This document shows, piece after piece, positions 46,957-56,052 of a DNA stretch of 64,000 nt. A program made the position numbers and the translations under genes. The number at the start of each line of letters is the position of its first letter. Positions within the stretch are counted from its first letter, which is position 1. Source of the stretch: Lolliginicoccus lacisalsi (GTDB taxonomy: Bacteria > Actinomycetota > Actinomycetes > Mycobacteriales > Mycobacteriaceae). The stretch lies in assembly GCF_014841105.1 (NCBI RefSeq), contig NZ_JACYWE010000006.1, positions 62,001 to 126,000 on the forward strand, written 5' to 3'. The notes beneath the pieces are model-generated. The model was not told the DNA's origin and made no database searches. It was given only the letters and a program-made list of their open reading frames with translations.

Positions 46957-48045
46957 GTGCTCAACTTCATCTACTACCCGGTCTCTGGAATCTTGTGGTT
47001 CTGGCACAAGGTCTTCGGGCTGCTGCCGTTCCTCGGGCCAGATCACGGCGTGACCTGGGCACTGTCAGTGGTCTTCCTCGTCTTCACCATTCGCGCGCTG
47101 CTCTACAAGCCATTCGTCAAGCAGGTCCGCACGACGCGCAAGATGCAAGAGCTGCAGCCGCAGATCAAGGCGCTGCGCAAGAAGTACTCCAAGGACCGGC
47201 AGCGCATGGCGCTCGAGATGCAGAAGCTGCAGCGCGAGCACGGGTTCAACCCCTTGCTCGGATGCCTTCCGATCTTCGCGCAGGTTCCCGTGTTCATTGG
47301 TCTCTACCACGTTCTGATGTCCTTCAACAGGACCGGTGGCATTGGCCCGGGACGCCTCAGCATGACTCCCGAGGAGAACGTCAACGAGCCGAACTACGTG
47401 TTCAGCGTCCAGGACGTCCAGTCCTTCCTCGACGCCCGGCTCTTTGGTGCCCCTCTCTCCGCAGCGATCGCGCACGCCGAGGAGCTGTATCTCGCCTTCG
47501 ACGTGCCTGAGCTCCAGAACGGCATTCCTAGCCGGACTGCTGTCGCGTTGATCTCGGTTCCGCTGATGATCATCGCCTCGATCGCGACCCACCTGAACGC
47601 GCGTCATTCGATCTCGCGCCAGACCGCGGAGATCGCGGACCAGCCGCAGACAGCGGTGATGAACCGCCTAGCCCTCTACATCTTCCCCTTTGGTGTGCTG
47701 GTTGGTGGTCCGTTCCTCCCGGTCGCGGTGCTGCTGTACTGGGTGAGCAACAACGCTTGGACCCTCTTCCAGCAGAAGCTCGTCTACACGCAGATCGACA
47801 AGGAGGAAGAGGCGAAGCGGCTGGAGGCTATCGAGCGCCGTGACAGCTACGCCCCGCGCCCGGGTGCCCGGCCCGCTGTGGACAAGCGCTCCGGAGCAAA
47901 TCCGGAGCAGCCAGAGAGCGGCGAGGAAGCTGGCGGCGCCCCCACTCCCCCGCGTCCTGCCTCGCCCCAGCCGGGAGCCCGACCAGCGCGATCAGCCCGT
48001 CCGCGCAACTCCAAGGCGAAGAAGCGAAAGCAGCGGCGACGCTGA
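46957..48045 (+). CDS. yidC: Membrane protein insertase YidC
   Basis: 362 residues. Hydrophobic helices lie at about 5-25, 30-50, 95-115, 185-205 and 235-262. Between the second and third lies the positively charged hairpin region ([20 protein letters not shown]). [19 protein letters not shown] and the last helix match Oxa1/YidC/Alb3 proteins. The C-terminal 75 residues are Pro/Arg/Lys-rich and probably bind ribosomes. It inserts membrane proteins with or without SecYEG. GTG 46957 is used. Confidence 0.97.
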   Translation: MLNFIYYPVSGILWFWHKVFGLLPFLGPDHGVTWALSVVFLVFTIRALLYKPFVKQVRTTRKMQELQPQIKALRKKYSKDRQRMALEMQKLQREHGFNPLLGCLPIFAQVPVFIGLYHVLMSFNRTGGIGPGRLSMTPEENVNEPNYVFSVQDVQSFLDARLFGAPLSAAIAHAEELYLAFDVPELQNGIPSRTAVALISVPLMIIASIATHLNARHSISRQTAEIADQPQTAVMNRLALYIFPFGVLVGGPFLPVAVLLYWVSNNAWTLFQQKLVYTQIDKEEEAKRLEAIERRDSYAPRPGARPAVDKRSGANPEQPESGEEAGGAPTPPRPASPQPGARPARSARPRNSKAKKRKQRRR

Positions 48046-48095
48046 CCGCTCCCCCGATGACTTTCTCGCTGTCCAATTGCTAGGAGAGTATTGAC

Positions 48096-48602
48096 GTGAC
48101 CGTGGCAAACCCGGCTGGAAACCAGTCGACCGACGATCTCGAAGAACGCCTTGTCGAAGAAGGCGAGCATGCTGGCGACTACCTGGAGCAGTTGCTCGAC
48201 ATCCTTGACTACGACGGGGATATCGATCTCGATGTAGAGGGCGATCGTGCCATCGTCGCCATTGACGGTGGCGACGACCTCAACAAGCTCGTGGGCAAGC
48301 ATGGTGAAGTCCTGGACGCGCTGCAGGAGCTCACCCGGCTCGCGGTCCAGCAGTCCACTGGAGCGCGTAGTCGGCTCATGCTGGATATCGCTGGCTGGCG
48401 CGCGGGACGGCGCAGCGAGCTCTCGGCGCTTGGCAGCAAGGTGGGGCAACGCGTCAAGAACACAGGCGTGCCGGAGTCGCTGAGGCCGATGACCCCGTTC
48501 GAGCGAAAGATCGTGCATGATGCGGTCGCTACGATCGAGGGCGTCCATAGCGAGAGCGAAGGCCAGGACGCCGACCGTCACGTGGTTGTGCTCCCGGACT
48601 GA
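48096..48602 (+). CDS. jag: KH/R3H RNA-binding protein Jag (KhpB)
   Basis: 168 residues. A KH_2-like domain (DLNKLVGKHGEVLDALQELTRL) is followed by an R3H domain (RSELSALGSKVGQRVKNTG and MTPFERKIVHDAVA). The N-terminal Jag_N domain of Firmicutes is absent, as in mycobacteria. It binds RNA and is linked to wall growth control. GTG 48096 has TAGGAGAG ten bases upstream. A hairpin terminator follows. Confidence 0.93.
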   Translation: MTVANPAGNQSTDDLEERLVEEGEHAGDYLEQLLDILDYDGDIDLDVEGDRAIVAIDGGDDLNKLVGKHGEVLDALQELTRLAVQQSTGARSRLMLDIAGWRAGRRSELSALGSKVGQRVKNTGVPESLRPMTPFERKIVHDAVATIEGVHSESEGQDADRHVVVLPD

Positions 48603-48661
48603 GGCATTGCCTGGCAACCGACCCTGTTGAGCTCCTGCTGCGGCGAGAGCGTGGAACGAAC

Positions 48662-48705
48662 ACCCCGGCCGCTATTTCGTCACATGACGTTACAGCGACC
48701 GGGGT
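48662..48705 (+). terminator. Stem-loop terminator after jag
   Basis: ACCCCGG at 48662-48668 pairs with CCGGGGT at 48699-48705; GCT/AGC and an inner CGTCA-ca-TGACG stem extend it. TTTAG follows. It closes the rpmH-to-jag unit. Confidence 0.65.
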
Positions 48706-48871
48706 TTAGTGCATCGTCTTGCCGGCCTCGGCCCGGAACTTTGGGTCGGTTGCGTCGGTCCTCGCGGTGTCGTCGGCCGGCATGCGATCGTTTTTGTCAT
48801 ACTAGTGAGCGTCCTAGCGCACCGTGCGAGTGCCGTTGGGTGCCTTGTGTTCGAGCTCCCTGAAGAAGTGG

Positions 48872-49555
48872 ATGTTTCACGTGAAACAAGTCCCGGATGA
48901 GTTCCGCGACGCTGTTCAATCACTATTTGCGGTCAGGGAACCCCTGGCTCAGCAGTATCATGATTTCCTCGCGACCGCCGGGGTCGAGCGTGGAGTGGTC
49001 GGACCACGCGAGGTCGATCGGCTCTGGGAGCGACACATCCTCAATAGCGCGGCCATCGAATCCGTGATCGATGACTCCATGACGGTAGTCGATGTGGGCA
49101 GTGGCGGTGGACTACCGGGCATCCCGCTAGCGATCGCTCGCCCCGATCTGTCGGTCACCCTTGTCGAGCCGATGCTGAGACGAACCGAGTTCATGGAGGA
49201 GTGCCAGCAAGAATCAGGACTCGCGATCCGGATCGTGCGAGGCCGCGCGGAGGACGCGAACGTGCTCAAGCAGGCCGGAGGGGCGGATGTCGCTACCTCG
49301 CGCGCGGTGGCTCCCCTGCTGAAACTACTGCGATGGTCCCTGCCGCTGGTCCGCCCGGGCGGCGAGGTCATTGCCATCAAGGGCGCTAGTGTCCATGATG
49401 AGATCGCAAGGGATGCAAAGGGATTCAAAAAGCTCGGAGTCGTCGATGGCGAGGTCCAGCAGTGCGGCTCCGACATCCTGGAAACTCCGACGACAGTAGT
49501 GCGCATCCGCAAGGCCAATCGACAACGGCGTCGAACCGAGCAGAACAGGAACTGA
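48872..49555 (+). CDS. rsmG: 16S rRNA (guanine-N7)-methyltransferase RsmG (GidB)
   Basis: 227 residues. SAM-binding VVDVGSGGGLPGIPLAIARP, then RRTEFMEECQ and GRAED, with SRAVAPL; the RsmG family. It methylates G527 of 16S rRNA; loss gives low-level streptomycin resistance in other species. ATG 48872 yields the start MFHVKQ, whose codons are the parS site 48873-48888; GTG 48881 is an alternative. The parA start lies two bases beyond its stop. Confidence 0.95.
   Translation: MFHVKQVPDEFRDAVQSLFAVREPLAQQYHDFLATAGVERGVVGPREVDRLWERHILNSAAIESVIDDSMTVVDVGSGGGLPGIPLAIARPDLSVTLVEPMLRRTEFMEECQQESGLAIRIVRGRAEDANVLKQAGGADVATSRAVAPLLKLLRWSLPLVRPGGEVIAIKGASVHDEIARDAKGFKKLGVVDGEVQQCGSDILETPTTVVRIRKANRQRRRTEQNRN
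48873..48888. promoter_or_regulatory. parS site at the rsmG start
   Basis: TGTTTCACGTGAAACA, the exact 16-base parS consensus for chromosomal ParB. It overlaps codons 1-6 of rsmG. Confidence 0.95.
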
Positions 49556-49557
49556 TC

Positions 49558-50544
49558 ATGTCGGACGACCTGAGAACCAGTGTTTCACGTGAAACTTCAC
49601 GCGAGACAACGCCAAAGTCAGTTGCCGACGCGGAGATGGACGGACTCATCGAGGGCATTCTCGCCGACTCCCCCATCGCGGCCGCCGCTCAGCGCGCGAC
49701 GAGCTTTCATCACCGCACAGGCGATCCCCTCCCCCGACCCCCTCAGCCCCGCGTGTTCACCGTCGCGAACCAGAAGGGCGGTGTCGGCAAGACGACCACG
49801 ACCGTGAATCTCGCCGTAGCCCTCGCGGTCCATGGCTTGAATGTGCTCGTCATCGACCTTGACCCCCAGGGCAACGCCAGCACCGCCCTCGGCGCCGAAC
49901 ACGGATCGGGCACCCCTTCGAGCTATGAACTGATCCTCGGCGACATCGAGCCGGCGGAGGCGATCCAGCGGGCAACAGCGAGCGAGAACCTGCATGTCGT
50001 TCCCGCGACGATCGACCTCGCGGGCGCCGAGATCGAGCTGGTCATGCTCGAAGGTCGTGAGCACAAGCTCAAGCAAGTGCTCTCCTCTCCGCAGATCCAG
50101 CGGCGAGGCTTCGACTACATCTTCATCGACTGCCCACCGTCGCTCGGACTCCTTACGCTCAACGCTATGGTGGCGGCGACAGAGGTGCTGATCCCCATCC
50201 AGTGCGAGTACTACGCGCTTGAAGGCGTCGGCCAGCTGCTCAACAACATCGAGCTCGTTCGAGCACACCTGAATCCGCGGCTGAGCATCTCCACGATCCT
50301 GCTCACGATGTACGACGCACGCACCAAGCTCGCGGAGCAGGTGGCCAACGAGGTTCGCGGGCACTTCGGCGAGGTAGTTCTTCGAACGGTCATCCCGCGT
50401 AGCGTGAAGGTCTCCGAGGCGCCCGGCTATGGAATGAGTGTCATTGAGTACGATGCTGGATCCCGCGGTGCCATGAGCTACCTTGATGCTGGGCGAGAGA
50501 TCGCGAACCGAGTACGGGATACGGTGAGGAGTTCGCGTGGATAG
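49558..50544 (+). CDS. parA: Chromosome partitioning ATPase ParA (Soj)
   Basis: 328 residues. A 64-residue N-terminal extension precedes the deviant Walker A KGGVGKTT (73-80), [16 protein letters not shown] and the DPQGNAS motif. It forms an ATP-dependent gradient on the nucleoid that moves ParB-parS complexes. ATG 49558 has AGGA seven bases upstream. A parS site lies in codons 8-13. It overlaps parB by eight bases. Confidence 0.96.
   Translation: MSDDLRTSVSRETSRETTPKSVADAEMDGLIEGILADSPIAAAAQRATSFHHRTGDPLPRPPQPRVFTVANQKGGVGKTTTTVNLAVALAVHGLNVLVIDLDPQGNASTALGAEHGSGTPSSYELILGDIEPAEAIQRATASENLHVVPATIDLAGAEIELVMLEGREHKLKQVLSSPQIQRRGFDYIFIDCPPSLGLLTLNAMVAATEVLIPIQCEYYALEGVGQLLNNIELVRAHLNPRLSISTILLTMYDARTKLAEQVANEVRGHFGEVVLRTVIPRSVKVSEAPGYGMSVIEYDAGSRGAMSYLDAGREIANRVRDTVRSSRG
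49581..49595. promoter_or_regulatory. parS site inside parA
   Basis: TGTTTCACGTGAAAC, identical to the consensus except for the last base (T instead of A). It encodes part of SVSRET near the ParA N-terminus and is 708 bases from the rsmG parS. Confidence 0.93.
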
Positions 50545-51568
50545 GGCAACGCAGGTGAACCAGAACAAGCGCGGTGGACTAGGGCGAGGGCTCGCGGCGC
50601 TCATTCCTACCGGGCCGACCAATGCTCCGCAGCTTGGATCGGCTGCTGCGGACGTCGTGATCGGACGCGATCCATCGGTCGAGCACGAGCCGACACGGAC
50701 CATGCCACCGGCTGCGGCTGAGACGGTCGAGCAGGCTGCACGACGGCAGGCCACGGATGACGCCGCTGCGGTGTACCGCGAGATCGATCCCAGCTCGATC
50801 GATGCGAATCCCCGGCAGCCACGCCAGGTATTCGATGATGAATCCCTGGACGAGCTCGTTCACTCGATCCGAGAGTTCGGCATGATGCAGCCGATCGTCG
50901 TGCGCGAGATCGACGATCGGTACCAGCTCGTCATGGGCGAGCGCCGGTGGCGTGCCGCGCTCGGCCTGGGCATGAAGGCCATCCCAGCGATCGTGCGACA
51001 GACTGCTGATGAAGCGATGCTGCGCGACGCGCTGCTCGAGAACATCCACCGCGTGCAGCTCAACCCGCTCGAGGAGGCGGCGGCATACCAGCAGCTCCTC
51101 GAGGAGTTCGGCGTGACCCACGACGAGCTAGCGGCACGGATCGGTCGATCGCGGCCGATGGTGACCAACATGATCAGGTTGCTCAAGCTTCCGATCGCCG
51201 TCCAGCGGCGCGTCGCAGCCGGCGTGCTTTCCGCGGGGCACGCACGAGCACTGCTCGCCCTGACGGTGGGCGCGGGAGCGCAGGAGCAACTGGCGGCGCG
51301 CATCGTGGCCGAAGGACTGTCGGTGCGGGCAACCGAGGAAGCCGTGACGATGCTCAACCAGGCCGGGCCCGCCGCGCAGGAGAACAAGGCCCGCCGCGCC
51401 ACCCCTCCCCCGCCACCGCAGATCACCGACCTCGCCAACAAGCTTTCCGATGACTTCGACACCAAGGTCACGGTCAGCCTCGGCAAGAGGAAAGGAAAGC
51501 TCGTCGTCGAGTTCGGATCGGTCGAGGACCTCGAGCGCATCGTCGGGTTGATGCAGGCACCATCCTGA
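50537..51568 (+). CDS. parB: Chromosome partitioning protein ParB
   Basis: 343 residues. The N-terminal [14 protein letters not shown] motif stimulates ParA. The CTP-binding ParB domain has [26 protein letters not shown] and [16 protein letters not shown] helix-turn-helix domain ([20 protein letters not shown]-like, [16 protein letters not shown]) binds parS, and a C-terminal dimer domain ([18 protein letters not shown]) follows. It loads at parS, slides and recruits SMC. GTG 50537 overlaps parA. Confidence 0.96.
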   Translation: MDRATQVNQNKRGGLGRGLAALIPTGPTNAPQLGSAAADVVIGRDPSVEHEPTRTMPPAAAETVEQAARRQATDDAAAVYREIDPSSIDANPRQPRQVFDDESLDELVHSIREFGMMQPIVVREIDDRYQLVMGERRWRAALGLGMKAIPAIVRQTADEAMLRDALLENIHRVQLNPLEEAAAYQQLLEEFGVTHDELAARIGRSRPMVTNMIRLLKLPIAVQRRVAAGVLSAGHARALLALTVGAGAQEQLAARIVAEGLSVRATEEAVTMLNQAGPAAQENKARRATPPPPPQITDLANKLSDDFDTKVTVSLGKRKGKLVVEFGSVEDLERIVGLMQAPS

Positions 51569-51670
51569 GCAGGCGGCCAGCCGGTATCCTGGTCGAGACG
51601 AACGAGGAAGCACTCCCCAATCACCGCTTGCGATCCAGCGCAAGTCCCGGCACGGAGGACGGCCAGCAAC

Positions 51671-52366
51671 GTGACGACACGGGTCCAGCCCCTCACCCTG
51701 GGATCCCTGGCTGATCTTCCCGATCATGCCCGCCGATGCTTGTTCTGGGAGATGGAGCCAGGCGAAACCACGACGGCGCACGCCCAATGTGATCCTGAGT
51801 TCGAGAAGGAAGCATGGATCTCCTCCGTCACGCTGAGCTGGGGCTCCTGCGGACTCCTGCTCTACTCCGCCCCGGGCGGCTCATCGGAGGAGCACGTGGC
51901 GGGATGCGCGCTCTACGCGCCCCCGAGCAGCGTGCCACGGGCCTCCTCGTTCCCCACATCGCCGGTCAGCGCCGATGCAGTGCTTCTCACCACGCTGTAT
52001 GTCAGCGAGCTCGCGCTCACCGAGGGCCATCAGGAGACCCTGGTGCAAGCGGTGATCAGCGAGCTCGTTCGCCGCGGCGTGCGCGCCATCGAAGCATTCG
52101 GCCACGAGCACGCCGCAACGATCAGTTGGCAGGAGCAGCACAAGGTGCACAAGCGGCCCGGTGATTGCTTGCCCGCGACCTGCATGATCCCTGCCTCGCT
52201 GCTGCGCGAGTCACGCTTCATCGAGGTTGCTCCGCATCCGGAGTACCCCAGGTTCCGCTACGAGCTCGACAGCGATCTGGGGTGGAAGGCCGATGTCGAG
52301 GCAGCCCTCATGCGGCTCATCGAGACCTCGACGATCACGTTTCCGTCCCCTGCGCCCGTCGCCTAG
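51671..52366 (+). CDS. GNAT-like acetyltransferase (Rv3916c type)
   Basis: 231 residues. The central VLLTTLYVSELALTEGHQETLVQAVI (shown in part: LLTTLYVSELALTEG and VQAVISELVRRGVRAIEAFG) fits a GNAT beta-4/alpha-3 core, though the acyl-CoA loop is not classical. It is the conserved gene after parB in Mycobacteriales; substrate unknown. GTG 51671 follows GGAGG at a long distance of about 13 bases. Its 102-base upstream gap contains a CTTGCG/CGCAAG stem and TATCCT, a possible -10. Confidence 0.72.
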   Translation: MTTRVQPLTLGSLADLPDHARRCLFWEMEPGETTTAHAQCDPEFEKEAWISSVTLSWGSCGLLLYSAPGGSSEEHVAGCALYAPPSSVPRASSFPTSPVSADAVLLTTLYVSELALTEGHQETLVQAVISELVRRGVRAIEAFGHEHAATISWQEQHKVHKRPGDCLPATCMIPASLLRESRFIEVAPHPEYPRFRYELDSDLGWKADVEAALMRLIETSTITFPSPAPVA

Positions 52367-52384
52367 ACCGATGGGCCCGAGAAC

Positions 52385-52430
52385 GAATCGGGCGGGCTAC
52401 TCCCTGCAACAGGAGTAGCCCGCCCGATTC
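52385..52430. terminator. 19-bp perfect bidirectional terminator hairpin
   Basis: GAATCGGGCGGGCTACTCC at 52385-52403 pairs exactly with 52412-52430 across eight bases. It lies between the convergent acetyltransferase and cwlM genes, 18 and 20 bases from their stops. Confidence 0.85.
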
Positions 52431-52450
52431 ATAGCGGGAGCCGCCCACGA

Positions 52451-53620
52451 CTACTCGCTGCGGCCCTCCACCGCGAGCTCGTGCGCGAGAAGCTCGGCGA
52501 AAGTAAACGTGCCTGTCGGTTGGTCATCCTTGCCCAGCAGGTACAGCCGCTTGACCGCGACCACCACCGCCTCGGCGATGACGTCGCGCATCCGGGGATC
52601 GGCCAGCATCGCGACATCCTCGGGGCTCGTGACATAGCCAACATCGATCTGCACGGCCGGCATGCGGGTCAAGCGAAGGATGTCCCAGCTCCGCCCGTGC
52701 GAGCGGCAATCCAGCATCCCCGTCCGTGCCACGATCTCGCGCTGCAGGAAGCCCGCCAGGACCGCACCGATCGTTGACTCCGAGCCATTGGGAACCCCGT
52801 AGTGGAACGTGGCAACGCCCTTTGCGGTGGAGGAGTCACTGTGGGCGCATTGCAGCGAGATGATCAGATCAGCGTTCAAGCTGTTCGCCATCTCCGCCCG
52901 GTCCATCACCGACGGGCATTTGCCGCGCGGCCTGCTGAGGAAGGTCTCCATGCCGGTCGCGCCCATGCGGCCCTCGATCCGGTTGGCGAGATCCCAGAGG
53001 ATCTCCGCCTCCGTCAGCGAGCCACGGGGCCCCTCGACTGTGATGCCCGTCGTTTCGCCGCCGAGGCCTGGATCGATGATGATGCGCTTGTTGCGCAGCT
53101 TCGGGCCCGACTGCCGCACGACCTCCTCGGCGAGGATCGCGTGCGGCGAGCCGCCCGTAACCCGAGCACCGAGCATCTCGAGGGAGCGCAGCGTCTCGGG
53201 CCCGCAGATGCCATCGACAACGAGTCCGAACTCCCGCTGGTAGGAGCTCAGGGCGCTGTGCGTCCCTGGTCCGAAGTAGCCGTCGATCATGTCGGTGTAG
53301 AAGCCGAGATCCTGCAGGCGCGTCTGAAGCGCGGCAACGTCATCGCCGAACTGGGGAGCGGAGACGTGGTAGGCGAGGATCCGCGCACCGAGCCGGTAGC
53401 CAGCCTCCTGGAGAGCTCGCGAGGTCGCCTTGCCGACGATCCCATCCACAAGCAGTCCGCGTTGCTGCTGGAACGCACGGACCGCGGTATCGAGTACGGA
53501 ATCGAAGACCGACCGTGCCTCTTCCAGATCACCATCATCGTGCAGGAAGCCCAGGCTCACCAGGCGCAAACGAGCCTCGGCCACAGCTGGACCTGAATCT
53601 CCAAGCCGAAGATTGTGCAT
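52451..53620 (-). CDS. cwlM: CwlM-type amidase-like regulator of peptidoglycan precursor synthesis
   Basis: 389 residues. Two peptidoglycan-binding domains (about 5-75 and 90-150; each with QQQRGLLVDGIVG- or YQREFGLVVDGICG-like repeats) precede an Amidase_3 fold (176-375). Catalytic ligands are lost: DPGHGG is DPGLGG (Leu186), the SIHA His is Gln257 (SLQCAH), and the final Glu is Asp (VQIDVGY). There is no signal peptide. In mycobacteria CwlM is a cytoplasmic PknB substrate that activates MurA when phosphorylated; the phosphosite region PTGTFTFAELL is conserved here, with Thr369 as the equivalent Thr. Confidence 0.93.
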   Translation of the reverse strand: MHNLRLGDSGPAVAEARLRLVSLGFLHDDGDLEEARSVFDSVLDTAVRAFQQQRGLLVDGIVGKATSRALQEAGYRLGARILAYHVSAPQFGDDVAALQTRLQDLGFYTDMIDGYFGPGTHSALSSYQREFGLVVDGICGPETLRSLEMLGARVTGGSPHAILAEEVVRQSGPKLRNKRIIIDPGLGGETTGITVEGPRGSLTEAEILWDLANRIEGRMGATGMETFLSRPRGKCPSVMDRAEMANSLNADLIISLQCAHSDSSTAKGVATFHYGVPNGSESTIGAVLAGFLQREIVARTGMLDCRSHGRSWDILRLTRMPAVQIDVGYVTSPEDVAMLADPRMRDVIAEAVVVAVKRLYLLGKDDQPTGTFTFAELLAHELAVEGRSE

Positions 53621-53735
53621 ACCGCGGGCCTCTTTCTCGGGAGCGCGCTAGGCGGCGACGCGAAGCCCGGCACCACGGCCAGTGGCTATTGCACGGGAGT
53701 CCTCGCGGCGGCAACCCAGCACACGGTCAGCAGCG

Positions 53736-53768
53736 ATTCGTGGGGGCACAGCAGCGCCCCCACGAATC
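53736..53768 (-). terminator. Hairpin after trxA
   Basis: GATTCGTGGGG at 53736-53746 pairs with CCCCACGAATC at 53758-53768. It lies 33 bases past the trxA stop, before cwlM on the same strand, so cwlM may have its own promoter in the remaining 115 bases. Confidence 0.6.
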
Positions 53769-53800
53769 ATCCTACTTGGTCAATGCTCCCGGCAGAGAAA

Positions 53801-54121
53801 CTACAGGTGGTTTTCGATCTCCTTGAGCAGGGCGGCCTTTGACTTCGCGCCCACGATCGTGGAGACGGGCTTGCCATCCTTGAACAGGATCATCGTGGGA
53901 ATCGACAGGATCTGGAAGTCGCGTGCCACGGCCTGGTTCGCATCGATATCGACCTTGGCGATCGTGAGCTGCTCGTCCTTCTCGCGGGAGATCTCTTCGA
54001 GGACCGGCGCGACCATTCGGCAGGGCCCGCACCAGGTTGCCCAGAAGTCGACGAGCACAGGCTTGTCGCTGTTGAGGACGTCATCGGCGAACGATGAGTC
54101 AGTGACGGTGATAGTGGACAT
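53801..54121 (-). CDS. trxA: Thioredoxin
   Basis: 106 residues with the active site WCGPC (Cys31, Cys34) in FWATWCGPCRM, cis-Pro in SIPTMILF and the usual thioredoxin length. It reduces protein disulfides and is recharged by the reductase encoded just upstream. GGAAAGG is present before ATG 54121. Same order as trxB2-trxC in mycobacteria. A hairpin follows. Confidence 0.97.
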   Translation of the reverse strand: MSTITVTDSSFADDVLNSDKPVLVDFWATWCGPCRMVAPVLEEISREKDEQLTIAKVDIDANQAVARDFQILSIPTMILFKDGKPVSTIVGAKSKAALLKEIENHL

Positions 54122-54139
54122 GGAAGACCTTTCCTGTTC

Positions 54140-55132
54140 CTACGTGGCGGCGACAGCGGAGGCAGTGGTGGATGGGGCATGCTCGGCAAGCCAGCGCTCG
54201 GCGTCGATCGCAGCGGCGCATCCGGTGCCCGCAGCGGTGATCGCTTGCCGATAGGTGTGGTCGACGAGGTCTCCGGCGGCGAAGACGCCCGGGACCGAGG
54301 TCGCGGTGGATGGGTACGAGACGGAGACATAGCCAGCGTCGTCGAGCGCGACCTGCCCACGCACGAGCTCGCTGCGCGGATCATGCCCGATCGCGACGAA
54401 GACACCGGTGACCGGCAGGTCACGCTGCTCGCCCGTCACGGTATCCGTCAGGCGCAGCCCGCTCACGCTCTTGTCCCCGAGCATCTCGTCGACGCGGGCA
54501 TTGGTGACGAAGGTGATCTTGTCGTTGTCCCGGGCACGCTCGAGCATGATCCGGGAGGCACGGAATTCCTCGCGCCGGTGCACCACGGTCACGCTCCGCG
54601 CGAAGCGCGTGAGGAAGGTGGCCTCCTCCATCGCGGAATCCCCTCCGCCGATGACAGCGATGTCCTGGTCGCGGAAGAAGAAGCCGTCGCATGTCGCGCA
54701 GGAGCTGCCGCCTCGGCCGAGCAGCCGCTCCTCGCCGGGCACGCCGAGATAGCGGGCAGCAGCCCCCATGGCGAGGATGATCGAGCGGGCCTTGTACTCC
54801 ACTCCCCCAGCGGTGACGGTCTTGATCTCGCCGTCGAGATCGATCTCCGAGACGTCCTCGCTGCGGATATCGGTGCCAAAGCGCTTGGCCTGCTCACGCA
54901 TCTCGTCCATCAGGCTGGGTCCCATGATCCCGTCGCGGAACCCAGGGAAGTTCTCGACCTCGGTGGTGGTCATCAGGGCGCCACCGAACTGGGTGCCCTC
55001 GAACTGCAGGGGCGCGAGCTGGGCCCGGGCGGTGTAGACGGCAGCGGTGTATCCGGCTGGTCCGGATCCGACGATGATCACGTCCCGCACGTCGCTGTCA
55101 GTAGTCTGTGCGCTGGCTTCGGCTGTAGTCAT
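54140..55132 (-). CDS. trxB: Thioredoxin-disulfide reductase
   Basis: 330 residues. FAD-binding [15 protein letters not shown], redox-active CATC (Cys145, Cys148) in [16 protein letters not shown]-binding [13 protein letters not shown], and [21 protein letters not shown] (in part). It transfers electrons from NADPH to thioredoxin. ATG 55132 follows GGGAAGG; the in-frame extension to 55237 is not conserved. trxA starts 18 bases after its stop. An ECF-type promoter lies upstream. Confidence 0.97.
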   Translation of the reverse strand: MTTAEASAQTTDSDVRDVIIVGSGPAGYTAAVYTARAQLAPLQFEGTQFGGALMTTTEVENFPGFRDGIMGPSLMDEMREQAKRFGTDIRSEDVSEIDLDGEIKTVTAGGVEYKARSIILAMGAAARYLGVPGEERLLGRGGSSCATCDGFFFRDQDIAVIGGGDSAMEEATFLTRFARSVTVVHRREEFRASRIMLERARDNDKITFVTNARVDEMLGDKSVSGLRLTDTVTGEQRDLPVTGVFVAIGHDPRSELVRGQVALDDAGYVSVSYPSTATSVPGVFAAGDLVDHTYRQAITAAGTGCAAAIDAERWLAEHAPSTTASAVAAT

Positions 55133-55154
55133 TCGGGCCTTCCCTGATCGCGTC

Positions 55155-55175
55155 CATCGTGGCGTGCCCACGATG
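55155..55175. promoter_or_regulatory. Inverted repeat in the trxB leader
   Basis: CATCGTGG at 55155-55162 and CCACGATG at 55168-55175 form an 8-bp stem between the candidate promoter and the trxB start. It may be an operator or a leader hairpin. Confidence 0.4.
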
Positions 55176-55194
55176 AACCCCTTCTGCTGTGTGA

Positions 55195-55222
55195 CAACAC
55201 AAGGTTGATCGGGGTTGTTCCC
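55195..55222 (-). promoter_or_regulatory. Candidate ECF-sigma promoter for trxB-trxA
   Basis: On the minus strand GGGAAC (55222-55217), 16-base spacer, GTGTTG (55200-55195). The GGGAAC/GGAAC -35 with a GTT-type -10 is the pattern read by SigH/SigE/SigM in mycobacteria, where trxB2-trxC is SigH-dependent. Transcription would begin near 55187. Confidence 0.5.
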
Positions 55223-55255
55223 GGATGAGGGCATCAACCTGCAGCATTGGCCGTT

Positions 55256-55969
55256 TCAATGGGGCGCTAGCTCGGCGGCAATGCCAGCGAGGGCGATCCT
55301 GAGCTTGCGATCGAACCAGTCGCGGGGACCCTGCGCGATGGCCTGCTGCCCCGCCTCGAGCGTTTCCTGCATGGAATCAGTATTCTCCGGCTCCCCTCGC
55401 GGCCAGGAACTCGCAAGCTCCGATCGTGACGGCATCGAGGTCGAGGGCACCCGGCCGTCCATCTGCTCCGCGCGGCGGCAGTGGTCGATGACCAGCCCTG
55501 TCACGAGATCGAGGGCGAGCACGGCATCGGTCGGGCCGAAGTCCATCCTCGCGAGGCAGGCCATGAGGGTGGCCCCGCGCTGCAGGATCATGGGCGAGTA
55601 CGTGCCGCCCGCGAGCTCGGTGGCAACGCCCGGGTAGGTGTCGCACATGTCGAACAAGGCATTCGCGGTGTCACGGAGGAAGGATTGCCAGTCATCTCTG
55701 GGCTGCGGGAACTCTGTCAGGATCACGGCGCGGTCGATGGCGTTGCGGACGAGATCGTCGCGACCGGTGACGTATCGGTAGAGGGTGGCGTGATTGACAC
55801 CGAGGCGCTGGGCGACGGAGGTCATGGTGATCGTGGCAACGCCTAGCTCCAGCGCGGCGGCGGTGATCTGCTCGCTGGTCACCATTGCGGGGCGTCCGCG
55901 CCGGCGGCGACCACCGGCGGTCGGCTCCGTCGGGACTGGACCAACGTTTTCCTCGGCGTGTTGTGCCAC
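55256..55969 (-). CDS. TetR family transcriptional regulator
   Basis: 237 residues. After an Arg-rich start (GRRRRGRPAMVTSEQIT) the helix-turn-helix is ALELGVATITMTSVAQRLGV followed by HATLYRYVTGRDDLV. The C-terminal ligand domain belongs to no subgroup I recognise. It is inserted between trxB and rsmA, where mycobacteria have no gene, so it looks like a lineage-specific addition. The GTG at 55969 has GAGG very close upstream; a later start is possible. It does not overlap its neighbours. Confidence 0.85.
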   Translation of the reverse strand: MAQHAEENVGPVPTEPTAGGRRRRGRPAMVTSEQITAAALELGVATITMTSVAQRLGVNHATLYRYVTGRDDLVRNAIDRAVILTEFPQPRDDWQSFLRDTANALFDMCDTYPGVATELAGGTYSPMILQRGATLMACLARMDFGPTDAVLALDLVTGLVIDHCRRAEQMDGRVPSTSMPSRSELASSWPRGEPENTDSMQETLEAGQQAIAQGPRDWFDRKLRIALAGIAAELAPH

Positions 55970-55983
55970 ACCTCACAAAGTAC

Positions 55984-55995
55984 CGGACAAGTCCG
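55984..55995. promoter_or_regulatory. Palindrome CGGAC-AA-GTCCG upstream of tetR
   Basis: Perfect 12-base palindrome with two central bases, 15 bases before the TetR start; a possible autoregulatory operator. Confidence 0.35.
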
Positions 55996-56012
55996 AAAGT
56001 TCCGAAGGCGTG

Positions 56013-56027
56013 CCCCCAGTTCGGGGG
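56013..56027 (-). terminator. Short GC hairpin after rsmA
   Basis: CCCCC and GGGGG around AGTTC, 26 bases past the rsmA stop, in the gap before the TetR gene. Short stem, so only moderately convincing. Confidence 0.4.
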
Positions 56028-56052
56028 ACATTTCGCGTCCCGCTTCCCGCGG

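Noticed and set aside
48660-48871. Promoter for rsmG-parAB in the jag-rsmG gap
   Set aside because: CATACT near 48798 was considered as a -10, but no -35 partner was found and the position relative to parS is ambiguous.
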